The translations under genes were made by a program, and so were the position numbers. Shown here piece by piece: positions 43,707 to 53,217 of a stretch of DNA of 64,000 nt. Where the stretch lies: contig NZ_FNSV01000005.1 in the NCBI RefSeq assembly GCF_900105905.1, positions 3,100,001 through 3,164,000 of the forward strand, given 5' to 3'. The stretch's first letter is position 1, and every line of letters starts with the position of its first letter. Source of the stretch: Rhodococcus koreensis. Lineage in GTDB: Bacteria > Actinomycetota > Actinomycetes > Mycobacteriales > Mycobacteriaceae. The notes beneath the pieces were generated by a model. The model saw only the letters and a list, made by a program, of their open reading frames with translations, was not told where the DNA came from and ran no database searches.

Positions 43707-43726
43707 TAGATCGTTCTACTGAGAAC
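43707..43726. promoter_or_regulatory. overlapping palindromes, probable TetR operator
   Basis: TAGA-N4-TCTA (43707-43718) overlaps GTTCT-N4-AGAAC (43713-43726) in the 87-bp gap between the divergent hydrolase and TetR genes. Confidence 0.55.
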
Positions 43727-43775
43727 CAGGTTACGATGGGGTGCGCACTGAGCGCAACGGTCGGAGGCAGAAAAA

Positions 43776-44354
43776 GTGAACGACACCAAGGCCCGGATCC
43801 TCGGCACCAGCAGCGACCTCTTCCGCCGCAACGGCTACACCGGGACCGGACTCAAGCAGGTCGCGACGGAGGCCCGCGCCCCGTTCGGGTCGATCTACCA
43901 CTTCTTCCCGGGCGGAAAGCAGCAGCTCGGCGAGGAGGTCATCCGCACGTCGGGCGAGGAGTACGCGCGGCTGGTGTTCTCCGTCCTCGACGCGCATCCC
44001 GACATCCTCGAGGGGATCGAGGTCGGGTTCCGGCTGGCGGGCGACACCCTGGTGGCCACCGATTACGCGGACGCCTGCCCCATCGCCACGGTCGCACTCG
44101 AGGTCGCGAGCACCAACGAGGTGCTCCGCGTCGCTACGGCGGACGTGTTCACGAGCTGGATCGACTCCGGCAGCGCGCTGCTGCGGGCCCGCGGGTTCGG
44201 CGAGGCCGATGCGAGGCGCCTGATCCTGGGGTTCGTCACCAGCCTGGAGGGCGCGTTCGTGCTCGCCCGGGCGCTCCGCAGCACCGAGCCGCTCGACGCG
44301 GCCGGGGCCACCGTGCTCGCCGCCGCGCGCGCCTGCCTCCCCCCACGTGAGTGA
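43776..44354 (+). CDS. TetR-family regulator (LmrA/YxaF-like)
   Basis: 192-aa repressor: N-terminal helix-turn-helix (GTGLKQVATEARAPFGSIYHFF) characteristic of the LmrA/YxaF group, then a helical effector domain containing DACPIATVALE. GTG 43776 has GGAGG about 8 bases upstream. Divergent from the hydrolase and likely binds the palindromes between them. Its final codons and TGA stop lie in a CGTGAGT hairpin. Confidence 0.9.
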   Translation: MNDTKARILGTSSDLFRRNGYTGTGLKQVATEARAPFGSIYHFFPGGKQQLGEEVIRTSGEEYARLVFSVLDAHPDILEGIEVGFRLAGDTLVATDYADACPIATVALEVASTNEVLRVATADVFTSWIDSGSALLRARGFGEADARRLILGFVTSLEGAFVLARALRSTEPLDAAGATVLAAARACLPPRE

Positions 44355-44387
44355 GAAAGCGTCCCCGGACACGCTTTGCCACTCACG
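44346..44387 (+). terminator. CGTGAGT-type terminator hairpin
   Basis: 17-bp stem with two mismatches (44346-44362 with 44371-44387), loop CCCCGGAC; contains the stop codon of the TetR gene. Confidence 0.8.
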
Positions 44388-44436
44388 GGCCGGGTCGCTG
44401 AACCGATCGGGCGGAACGCCGCGTCGACACCACCTC

Positions 44437-44442
44437 TAGGCT
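44437..44442 (+). promoter_or_regulatory. -10 of DUF3054 gene, leaderless
   Basis: TAGGCT ends 6 bases before GTG 44449; no ribosome site. Confidence 0.45.
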
Positions 44443-44448
44443 GGCCGT

Positions 44449-44826
44449 GTGAAGAAGTACCTCCCCGCGCTCGCCCTGGACGTCGTCCTCGTCATCGTGT
44501 TCTGCGCCATCGGCCGCCGCAGTCACGACGAAGCCAATGCCCTGACGGGCCTGGCGACCACGGCCTGGCCGTTCCTGTCCGGTCTGGCGGTCGGCTGGCT
44601 CGCGACCGTCGCGCTCTACCGCGACAAGTTCGACGCGTTCCTCATCGTCCCGACGGGCATCGTGGTGTGGCTGTCGACGCTCGTGGTGGGCATGCTGTTA
44701 CGCGTGGTGAGCGGCCAGGGAACGGCGTTCAGTTTCATCATCGTGGCGGGCACGGTTCTCGCTGTGTTCCTCCTCGGCTGGCGCGCAGTCGCGAAGATCG
44801 TGACGAAGGCCCGCGCCACCACCTGA
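44449..44826 (+). CDS. DUF3054 small membrane protein
   Basis: 125-aa protein with four TM helices, starting MKKYLPALALDVVLVIVFCAIGRRSH, a pattern typical of DUF3054. Very short loops, no enzyme motif. Single gene with a leaderless-type promoter. Function unknown. Confidence 0.82.
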   Translation: MKKYLPALALDVVLVIVFCAIGRRSHDEANALTGLATTAWPFLSGLAVGWLATVALYRDKFDAFLIVPTGIVVWLSTLVVGMLLRVVSGQGTAFSFIIVAGTVLAVFLLGWRAVAKIVTKARATT

Positions 44827-44885
44827 TACCGGCGAATCCGCCCCGACGGCACACGAACTTCCGCTCGAGGTGAGACAGTTTTCCC

Positions 44886-46358
<1,473 letters not shown>

Positions 46359-46365
46359 CACCCGC

Positions 46366-46390
46366 TGCGCTGAGAAACGGTCTCAGCGCA
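46366..46390. terminator. bidirectional terminator
   Basis: Perfect 10-bp stem (46366-46375 with 46381-46390), loop AACGG, between convergent genes and overlapping the TauE-like stop codon. Confidence 0.8.
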
Positions 46391-47120
46391 CCCACAACCA
46401 CACGGCCAAACCGAATCCCGCCATCGCGATGACGACGCGGAGGACGGACGGCGGTATCCGCCTGACCACGGGTGGGCCGCACCATCCACCGGCCAGGGCG
46501 CCGATCGCCATCGCGGCGGCGGCGCCCCAGTGGACGGGGCCGAAGGCCGCGAACCCGATCGCGGCGACGAGGTTCGCGACGCCGAGGAGAAAGCTCTTCA
46601 GAATGGTCGCGCGCCAGATCTTCTCCGAGGTGAGGATCAGGGCGATCGCCAGGAAGATGACACCGGCACCCGCACCGAAGTACCCGCCGTAGATGGCGAC
46701 GACGAACAGCGACACCGAATAGGTGCGGGGCATGTCCCGCCCGCCGGCCAGCGCCCGCAGCCGGGGTTGCAGCAGCAGTGCCAGCGCGGCGAACGCGACC
46801 ATGAACGGGACGATCGCCTCGAACGACCCCGCGGGCGCCAACAGCAGGATTCCCGCGCCGACCAGGCCGCCCGCCGCCGAGTACAGCGCCCACCGCCACA
46901 GCTTGGGACCGGTGTCGGCGACCTCCCGCGTGGAGTTGGACAGCGCGCCGACGCCGACCGCCACCATCGCGACCGTGTTGGTGACGTTGGCGGTCACGGG
47001 CGGCAGACCGACGGCGAGGAGTGCGGGATACGACACGATGGACGCCAGGCCGGTCACGAACCCGACCAGTCCCGCGAAGAACCCCGCTACGACGAGAAGA
47101 CCGATATCAAGCAGGGACAC
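46383..47120 (-). CDS. TauE/SafE-family sulfite/anion exporter-like protein
   Basis: 245-aa membrane protein with eight TM helices in two repeats; each begins with the family's glycine-rich motif (FFAGLVGFVTGLAS; YGGYFGAGAGVIF). The family exports sulfite, sulfonates or other small organic anions. GTG 47120 has no clear ribosome site. No sulfur-metabolism gene lies nearby, so the substrate is open. Confidence 0.85.
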   Translation of the reverse strand: MSLLDIGLLVVAGFFAGLVGFVTGLASIVSYPALLAVGLPPVTANVTNTVAMVAVGVGALSNSTREVADTGPKLWRWALYSAAGGLVGAGILLLAPAGSFEAIVPFMVAFAALALLLQPRLRALAGGRDMPRTYSVSLFVVAIYGGYFGAGAGVIFLAIALILTSEKIWRATILKSFLLGVANLVAAIGFAAFGPVHWGAAAAMAIGALAGGWCGPPVVRRIPPSVLRVVIAMAGFGLAVWLWVR

Positions 47121-47150
47121 AAGGTAGAAACTTACCCTTGCTCACTTACT

Positions 47151-47190
47151 CCCTCAGCGCGGACGGTCCGCCCCTCAGCGCGGACGGTCC
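47151..47190. repeat. tandem direct repeat, 2 copies of 19 bp
   Basis: CCCTCAGCGCGGACGGTCC occurs at 47151-47169 and 47172-47190 (21-bp period), between the TauE-like promoter and the 3' end of the penicillin-binding-like gene. Each copy includes CGGAC-G-GTCCG-like dyad symmetry in part. Confidence 0.75.
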
Positions 47191-47199
47191 CCGTCGTTG

Positions 47200-48870
47200 T
47201 CAGTTCGCCGGCTTCGCCATTTCACGGAAGAGCATGTCGGTCATCTTCACCGCGCGGTCGCCACCGTCGGCGTCGGCGACGAAGACCGCGAAGGCCAGGT
47301 CGCCGCGTGAGCCGTAGAACCAGCGGTCGTCGCCGCTCGCACCATTCATGCCCATGAGGTCCGGGTAGCCGTTGAGGTACGACGCACCGCCCCGCACCAC
47401 GTTGTCGCGCATCATGCCCCGCAACTGGTCGTTGATGTTCGCCGGAAGCGGCTGAGCGGCCACGTCGGTGGTGCCCGGCTGTCCCTGGACGATCATCGGC
47501 GCCGGCGCGCTGCCCCGTGCGATCGACGCGGCCAGCATGGCCATCCCGAACGGCGTGACGGCGGGCAGGTCGCTGTCCTTGCGGTTCATCACCTGGTTCA
47601 TGCCCGACTGGTCGGCGGTGAAGACGGCGGTCTGATGGTCGAGGCCCGGGATGTTGTAGTTCATGCCGAGCCCGAGCTGATTGCCCGCCTTCTCGATGTC
47701 CTCGATCGACAGCGAGGACGGGTCGACGCCCTTCTGCAGTCCAGCGGCCCTCTTCACGAGATCGAGGTTCGATCCGGCGGGGTAGAGACCCTGGAACGCG
47801 ATCGGCCCCTGCTCCATCGCCTGGTTGTTCTGCGCGGCGGCGAGCACGGCGCCGGAGGACGGCTGGATCGCGACGATCGCCGCGGGGGTTCCGACGCTGA
47901 CCACGGCTTCCTCTGCTGCCAGTTGCAGGTGGGAGTCCACCGTCGCGACGATGTCCGGCCCGGGCGGGCCCTGGAAACCGGCCTGCGGAATGAGCGTGCC
48001 GTCGGGGTCGACGAGGTGGACGGCCCAGCCGGCCGTCGCGTCCCGGTTGGCCTGCCACACCTTGCGCAGCGGATCCAGCAACGGTGTCGTGATGCGCCGA
48101 TCCGACGTGATGAGCTTCGGCGTCTTGATGGTGACGACGCCGGGGATCGCGAGGTCCTCCTCGAGGAATTGCCAGTCCTGGTCGCGCAACAGCACGGCGG
48201 TGACCTGCTGGCCGGGCTTCTCGGCCATCTCCGCCATCATCGAGTCGGCCGTCACGAGGGGAGCCACCGGCTCGAGGACCTCCGCCAGACGCCGGGTGGT
48301 CGCGACGGGATCGGGCATCGTCGCGGGATCGAGGGTGACCGAGTTGATGGTCTGCTCGTTCATGAGCAGCCCGCCGACGGCGTCGAAGACGCGCGGCGGT
48401 GCGGCGTCCGTCCGGTCGTAGCGGACGACGCGCCCGTTGCCCATGTCGGGCGCGAGGATCGACGGATCCCAGGAGATGCGCCAGCCGACGGACAGGTTCC
48501 GCACGCCACCCTGAACCTGGTAGCTCCAATCCTTGCCTTCACCGAAATGCCAAGCGGCACCGACGGTGAAGAAGCCGGAATCCGAGCCGAGATCCATGAA
48601 CTGGGTCACGTCGAACTTGGCGTCCTCGGGATGGAGGCCGTCGAACATCTGCTGAATCGCCGTCTCCGCGGCGTTGGGATAGGAGGTCTGCGCTGCAGCG
48701 GCAGCGGCATCGCCCTCGTTCAGTGCGTTGACGAAGTCGTCGACGACCGACTGCGCGGTCGCCTCCTCTTTCGACAGCACGCACGACGCCAGAATTACCG
48801 CCAGAACGACAGCCGACGTCAGGGCGATCACGTATCTGTTGCGGCGGCCAAGCGATCGTCCATTCCCCAT
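47200..48870 (-). CDS. degenerate penicillin-binding lipoprotein lacking catalytic motifs
   Basis: 556-aa exported lipoprotein (lipobox LASC, Cys30) with the same order of domains as the PBP encoded just upstream: NTF2-like MecA_N region, PBP dimerisation region, transpeptidase region. All three active-site motifs are gone. SxxK is SNLD (residues 367-370), the segment of about 40 residues that carries SxN is deleted, and KTG is MNG (508-510). The frame is intact and surrounding sequence remains conserved (PFGMAMLAASIARGSAPAPMIVQGQPGT-like), so it looks kept rather than decaying. It cannot act as a transpeptidase; a scaffold, regulator or beta-lactam-insensitive partner are possibilities. ATG 48879 and 48912 are alternative starts. 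Confidence 0.88.
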   Translation of the reverse strand: MGNGRSLGRRNRYVIALTSAVVLAVILASCVLSKEEATAQSVVDDFVNALNEGDAAAAAAQTSYPNAAETAIQQMFDGLHPEDAKFDVTQFMDLGSDSGFFTVGAAWHFGEGKDWSYQVQGGVRNLSVGWRISWDPSILAPDMGNGRVVRYDRTDAAPPRVFDAVGGLLMNEQTINSVTLDPATMPDPVATTRRLAEVLEPVAPLVTADSMMAEMAEKPGQQVTAVLLRDQDWQFLEEDLAIPGVVTIKTPKLITSDRRITTPLLDPLRKVWQANRDATAGWAVHLVDPDGTLIPQAGFQGPPGPDIVATVDSHLQLAAEEAVVSVGTPAAIVAIQPSSGAVLAAAQNNQAMEQGPIAFQGLYPAGSNLDLVKRAAGLQKGVDPSSLSIEDIEKAGNQLGLGMNYNIPGLDHQTAVFTADQSGMNQVMNRKDSDLPAVTPFGMAMLAASIARGSAPAPMIVQGQPGTTDVAAQPLPANINDQLRGMMRDNVVRGGASYLNGYPDLMGMNGASGDDRWFYGSRGDLAFAVFVADADGGDRAVKMTDMLFREMAKPAN

Positions 48871-48975
48871 GTCCACCATCTTGCTTTCAGTCACATGCGT
48901 AACAAGCACCATTTGCCTACGAAGGAGTTACGGTTGAGCCACAACTTATCCCCGAACAGCAACGCGTGAACGGGT

Positions 48976-50784
48976 TTATCGAAGAAAACGCCCCGCAGCC
49001 TGCACAGCAGGGGCCGAACTGTCACCTGTTGCAATAAAGACGGCAAATGCTAGGTCGTCCTTGATTCCGACGAACCAGCCGTGAGCGGGACCACTTCCGG
49101 ACTCGGCCGTGCCAGTTTTTCCGAGCAGCCCCGGAATGTCCTGCAGCGCAGTAGCGGTACCTCCCGTCACAGTTTCGCGCATCATCGTCCGGAGGTCGGC
49201 GGTGACGTTCGCGGGCACGGCGGGCGCCGTCGTGTCGGCGGTCCCGGGTTGTCCCCGCACGATCATCGGCGCCGGCGTGGAACCGTCCGCGATCGATGCG
49301 GCCACCATAGCCATGCCGAACGGCGACGCAGTGACCTGCCCCTGTCCGATCGCGGACTCGACCCGGGCGGCGGGACTGTCGGCGATCGGCACGTTGCCGG
49401 TGACGGTGGTCAGTCCGGGCGTGACGTAGTCGACGCCGAGCCCGAACTGCAGCGCAGCCTTCTGCAGGGCGTCGGGCGGCAACCCGACCGCCAGCCGTCC
49501 CATGGTGGTGTTGCAGGACCGGGCGAACGCGGTGTGCAACGGGACCGCGCCGAGGTCGAATTCGTCGTCGTTGGGGATCTGCCTGCCCTCGATGTTCTCG
49601 GTGCCGGGGCAGGGCAGGACGGTGTCCGGGGTGGCGGCACCGGCCTGCAGCGCGGCGGACGTCGTCACCGTCTTGAACGTCGATCCCGGCGGGTAGAGGC
49701 CGGTGAGCGCGATCGGGCCGAGCGCGTCGGCGGGGGCGTTCTGCGCGACCGCGAGCACCTCACCCGTGGAGGGTCGCAGGGCGACGATCGCGGCCTGCTG
49801 CGGCACGTCGGCGAGCGCCCGCTCGGCGGCCATCTGCATCGGGAGGTCGAGGGTCGTCGCGATGTCGGGGGCGTCGGGGCCCTGCTCGCCGGCGACGGTC
49901 TTCGCCGAACCGTCCTGACCGACCAGTTGCACTGCCCAGCCCGCGGACGCGTCCTGCCCCTGCTGCCACAGGTCGCCGAGCCCGGCCAGGGTGGGCGAGG
50001 CCAGCGCCTTGTCCGTGCTGAGCAACCTGGTCTGCGGGGCGAGCGTGACTCCGGCGAGTTGCCGCAATTGCGGTTCGATCGGCGCCAGGTCCTCGGCCCG
50101 CAGCGAGATGGCCGTGACCGGCTTGCCCTGGGCGCCTGCCAGATCCTGCTGGAGCGTGGCCGCGGTGATGGTCGGTGCGATGGGCGACAGCAACGACGCA
50201 ACCGCCACCGTGTCGGCGCCCTGGTCGAGGTTGACCAGCGTGACGACCTGTTGCTCGAGGATCGGCGCGCCATCCGCGGCGAGGACCTTCGGCGGTGTTC
50301 CCGTCGTGGTGGTGTACCGGACGGTGGTGTCGTCGGTGAGTCCGGGTGCGAGCACGGCCGGGTCCCAGACGATCTTCCAGTCGTCGCCTTCCTTGGTGGC
50401 GTTGCCGGTGGTGCTGTACTTCCATTCCTGCCCCGGGGCGAACGGCCAGGACACGTCCATCCTGAACGTTCCGCCGTTGTCGCCCGACTCCTGCACGTCG
50501 GTGCGGGTGTACGTGCCGTCCCGGTTCCCGAGCCCGTCGTACATGGCCGTGATCGCGGCGGTGGCGGCGGCCGGGTCGGTGGTGAGCGCGGCGGCAGCCT
50601 GCACGTCGTCGCTGTTCAGGGCGTCGGCGAACTGCTGCGACACGGTGTCGGGCTGGTCCGGTCCGAAGAGTCCGCAGGCGGAGAGCACCATCGCGAGGAC
50701 GGCGATTCCGGCGGTGGCCTTCCGGGTGGGGGTGGGACGGATGGGGCTGTGACGAACGGTTGAGGTGCGCACGGACTCGATCAT
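48976..50784 (-). CDS. penicillin-binding lipoprotein, class B transpeptidase (Rv2864c-like)
   Basis: 602-aa lipoprotein (LSAC, Cys37) anchored outside the membrane that cross-links peptidoglycan peptides. Domains: NTF2-like MecA_N (about 45-150), dimerisation domain (about 160-300), transpeptidase (about 320-602). Motifs: STFK (Ser368 nucleophile, Lys371), SCN (423-425), KTGT (556-559). Length and architecture match the PBP-lipo protein Rv2864c of M. tuberculosis. ATG 50784 lies 95 bp from the divergent RHH-like gene. The paralogous inactive gene follows about 105 bp downstream on the same strand, suggesting tandem duplication and co-expression. Confidence 0.93.
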   Translation of the reverse strand: MIESVRTSTVRHSPIRPTPTRKATAGIAVLAMVLSACGLFGPDQPDTVSQQFADALNSDDVQAAAALTTDPAAATAAITAMYDGLGNRDGTYTRTDVQESGDNGGTFRMDVSWPFAPGQEWKYSTTGNATKEGDDWKIVWDPAVLAPGLTDDTTVRYTTTTGTPPKVLAADGAPILEQQVVTLVNLDQGADTVAVASLLSPIAPTITAATLQQDLAGAQGKPVTAISLRAEDLAPIEPQLRQLAGVTLAPQTRLLSTDKALASPTLAGLGDLWQQGQDASAGWAVQLVGQDGSAKTVAGEQGPDAPDIATTLDLPMQMAAERALADVPQQAAIVALRPSTGEVLAVAQNAPADALGPIALTGLYPPGSTFKTVTTSAALQAGAATPDTVLPCPGTENIEGRQIPNDDEFDLGAVPLHTAFARSCNTTMGRLAVGLPPDALQKAALQFGLGVDYVTPGLTTVTGNVPIADSPAARVESAIGQGQVTASPFGMAMVAASIADGSTPAPMIVRGQPGTADTTAPAVPANVTADLRTMMRETVTGGTATALQDIPGLLGKTGTAESGSGPAHGWFVGIKDDLAFAVFIATGDSSAPAVQAAGRFLR

Positions 50785-50878
50785 GCCTGACGTGGTGGCG
50801 CGCTTCGAATAATCGGTGTAATTATGTAATCAGTGCTGCATCACGGTGATCGTGGCACCCGACTCCCAGGAGGACGCC

Positions 50879-51445
50879 ATGAGAAACGCACAAGGTCCGG
50901 GCTCCCGCCGCTTCGGCCGCCCCGGTGGATGGCAGCAGGCGGACGTCCCCGACGCGAGCGACGCGGCCGAGTGGTTCGCCGGCCGCCTTCCCGACGACTG
51001 GTTCACCGGCCCCGCGACCGTCGAGGTCGACCGCGAGGAGATCGTGGTGGTCGGCGAATTGCCGCCCGTCGAGTCCGCCGACTCCGGTTCGGAGGCCGCG
51101 ATCGACGGACGCATTTCCCGGTTCCGCGAAACCACCCGGGGCGATCGAATGCGCATCGCCGACGAGGCCGAACGGCGCTACGGACGCAAGGTCGCGTGGG
51201 GCGTCAGCCTCGACGGCCACAAGACGCTGTTCACCCACCTCGCGGTTCCGGTGATGACCCGGCTCCGCCAGCCCGAACGCAAGGTTCTCGACACGCTGGT
51301 CGACGCCGGTGTGGCGCGGTCGCGGTCGGACGCCCTGATGTGGACGGTGCGCCTGGCGGGCCAGCACAGCGAACAGTGGCTCACCGAACTCCGTGAAGCC
51401 ATGGCGAAGGTGGACGACCTCCGCGCCGAAGGTCCCCAGATTTAA
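50879..51445 (+). CDS. conserved hypothetical with ribbon-helix-helix-like C-terminus
   Basis: 188-aa protein. The N-terminal half is unrecognised (RRFGRPGGWQQ, DAAEWFAGRLPDDWF). The C-terminal part contains VLDTLVDAGVARSRSDALMW followed by a helical segment, resembling the MetJ/Arc helix-helix portion of RHH proteins and suggesting dimerisation. AGGAGG ends 5 bases before ATG 50879. Divergent from the PBP gene; a regulatory role there is speculative. Confidence 0.65.
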   Translation: MRNAQGPGSRRFGRPGGWQQADVPDASDAAEWFAGRLPDDWFTGPATVEVDREEIVVVGELPPVESADSGSEAAIDGRISRFRETTRGDRMRIADEAERRYGRKVAWGVSLDGHKTLFTHLAVPVMTRLRQPERKVLDTLVDAGVARSRSDALMWTVRLAGQHSEQWLTELREAMAKVDDLRAEGPQI

Positions 51446-51490
51446 TTCGATTGCACGGGTATCGGTGGCGTCCTATCGTGAACGTCACCG

Positions 51491-51538
51491 ATGCGCACCG
51501 GGCGCGTCAGACAGAGGGGAACGGTCCATTGCTCCTGA
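51491..51538 (+). CDS. possible regulatory upstream ORF before ABC-F gene
   Basis: 15-codon ORF MRTGRVRQRGTVHCS, Arg-rich, starting 11 bases after a TATCGT -10-like element (51474-51479) and ending 48 bp before the ABC-F start. Its 3' end overlaps a second mini-ORF (TTG 51529 to TAG 51546, MLLTR). Upstream ORFs of this kind control some ABC-F genes by ribosome stalling. No direct proof of translation. Confidence 0.3.
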   Translation: MRTGRVRQRGTVHCS

Positions 51539-51586
51539 CGAGGTAGTCACGCGAGTCTTCATCCGCACACACCTCGGGAGTACCCC

Positions 51587-53185
51587 ATGGCCCAGTCATA
51601 TCTGTCCCTGTCCGACCTCACGTTCACCTGGCCCGACGGCGAGCCTGTCTTCGATGGCCTCGACGCCGTCTTCGGCCCCGGACGCACCGGCCTGGTCGGT
51701 CTCAACGGTTCCGGAAAATCCACGCTGCTCCGGCTGATCGCCGGGCGCCTGCGTCCCGACCGCGGGTCGGTGACGGCACAGGGCGAGGTGGCGTACCTGC
51801 CGCAGGACATCACGCTCGACCCCACGCTGAAGATCGACCGGATCCTCGGCATCGACGATCTTCGGGCGGCGTTGCACCGCATCGAGTCCGGCGACGGCAC
51901 GCCCGAGGATTTCGATGCCGCGACCGGCCGCTGGGACATCGAGGAGCGGGCCGTGTCGACCCTGCACCGGCTCGGTCTCGAGCGGGTGCTCGGCAGCACG
52001 TCCGACCTCGACCGCACCGTCGGCACCCTGTCCGGTGGCGAGACCGTGCTGCTCGGTCTCACCGCGCAACTGCTGAGGGAACCGGAGGTGCTACTACTCG
52101 ACGAGCCCACCAACAACCTCGACGGCGCGTCCCGCAGCAAGCTCTACGAGGTGGTGCAACAGTTTCCGGGCACGCTGCTGGTGGTCAGCCACGACCGTGC
52201 CCTGCTCGACCTCATGACGTCCATCGCGGAACTGCGCGCCGGCGAGATCCGCATGTTCGGCGGGAACTTCAGCGCGTACCGGGAGATCGTCGAGGCGGAG
52301 CAGGCGGCCGCCCGGGCCGCGGTGCGCGACGCCCGCAGCGACGTGCAGAAGCAGAAGCGGGAACTCGTCGAGGCCCGCATCAAGATCGACCGTCGTAAGC
52401 GGTACGGGCAGAAGATGTTCGAGAACAAACGCGAGCCGAAGATCGTGATGGGACTGCGGAAGCGGCAGGCGCAGGAGTCGGCGGGAAAGCTGCGGAACAA
52501 TCACATCGCGAAGGTCGACGAGGCGCGGGATTCGCTGACGGAAGCGGAGAGTGCCCTGCGGGACGACCGCGAGGTGCGCATCGACCTGCCCGACACGGAG
52601 GTGTACTCGGGTCAGGAGGTGGTCTCCGTCCGGGACCTGAGCCTGCGCAGCGGACAGCAGGTGTCGCTGGACGTGGTCGGCCCCGAGCGGATCGCGCTCG
52701 TCGGACGCAACGGCGTCGGGAAGACGACCCTGCTCGACGCCGTCGTGGCAGCGGGACCGCGGGTGCCGTTCAAGGCCCTGCCGCAGCGACTCGACGTGTT
52801 CGACGAGTCGCTGACGGTCGCCGAGAACGTGGCCGCGGCAGCGCCGCACGCGTCGCAGGAACAGATCCGCGCCCAGCTGGCCCGGTTCCTGTTCCGGGGC
52901 AACGATTCCGATGTTCTCGCGTCGGCGTTGTCGGGCGGGGAACGGTTGCGGGCCGCCCTCGCGACCATCCTGCTGGCCGAACCCGCCCCGCGACTGCTGC
53001 TGATGGACGAGCCGACGAACAACCTCGACCTGCCGAGCCTCGCGCACCTCACGCAGGCGCTGCGCAGTTACCGCGGTGCACTGATCGTGGTCAGCCACGA
53101 CCGGCAGTTCCTCCACGACATCGGTGTCACCCGGTGGCTGGAAATGACGGGAGAGGGCCTCCGGCCCTGTGCGCCTTTCGGGTAG
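51587..53185 (+). CDS. ABC-F ATPase (ribosome-associated)
   Basis: 532-aa protein with two ABC ATPase domains and no TM helices. Walker A sites GLNGSGKST and GRNGVGKTT, signature loops LSGGE (both halves), Walker B DEPTNNLD (both halves), joined by a charged helical linker of about 80 residues (RKRYGQKMFENKREPK). This is the ABC-F translation-factor / antibiotic-resistance-protein fold. The linker (P-site tRNA-interaction motif) decides function; it cannot be assigned to a resistance type by eye. ATG 51587 follows CGGGAG. Ends in a terminator hairpin. Confidence 0.92.
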   Translation: MAQSYLSLSDLTFTWPDGEPVFDGLDAVFGPGRTGLVGLNGSGKSTLLRLIAGRLRPDRGSVTAQGEVAYLPQDITLDPTLKIDRILGIDDLRAALHRIESGDGTPEDFDAATGRWDIEERAVSTLHRLGLERVLGSTSDLDRTVGTLSGGETVLLGLTAQLLREPEVLLLDEPTNNLDGASRSKLYEVVQQFPGTLLVVSHDRALLDLMTSIAELRAGEIRMFGGNFSAYREIVEAEQAAARAAVRDARSDVQKQKRELVEARIKIDRRKRYGQKMFENKREPKIVMGLRKRQAQESAGKLRNNHIAKVDEARDSLTEAESALRDDREVRIDLPDTEVYSGQEVVSVRDLSLRSGQQVSLDVVGPERIALVGRNGVGKTTLLDAVVAAGPRVPFKALPQRLDVFDESLTVAENVAAAAPHASQEQIRAQLARFLFRGNDSDVLASALSGGERLRAALATILLAEPAPRLLLMDEPTNNLDLPSLAHLTQALRSYRGALIVVSHDRQFLHDIGVTRWLEMTGEGLRPCAPFG

Positions 53186-53208
53186 TCCCGGCTACCACAA
53201 AGGCGCAC
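53169..53208. terminator. bidirectional terminator after ABC-F gene
   Basis: 10-bp outer stem (53169-53178 with 53199-53208) and 5-bp inner stem (53181-53185 with 53192-53196), between convergent genes; the ABC-F stop codon lies in the hairpin. Confidence 0.85.
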
Positions 53209-53217
53209 GGGCGAAGC

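Noticed and set aside
47200..48870. Calling the inactive PBP a pseudogene
   Set aside because: No frameshift or internal stop, lipobox and flanking conserved blocks intact; loss is confined to catalytic motifs, so a retained non-enzymatic gene is more likely.
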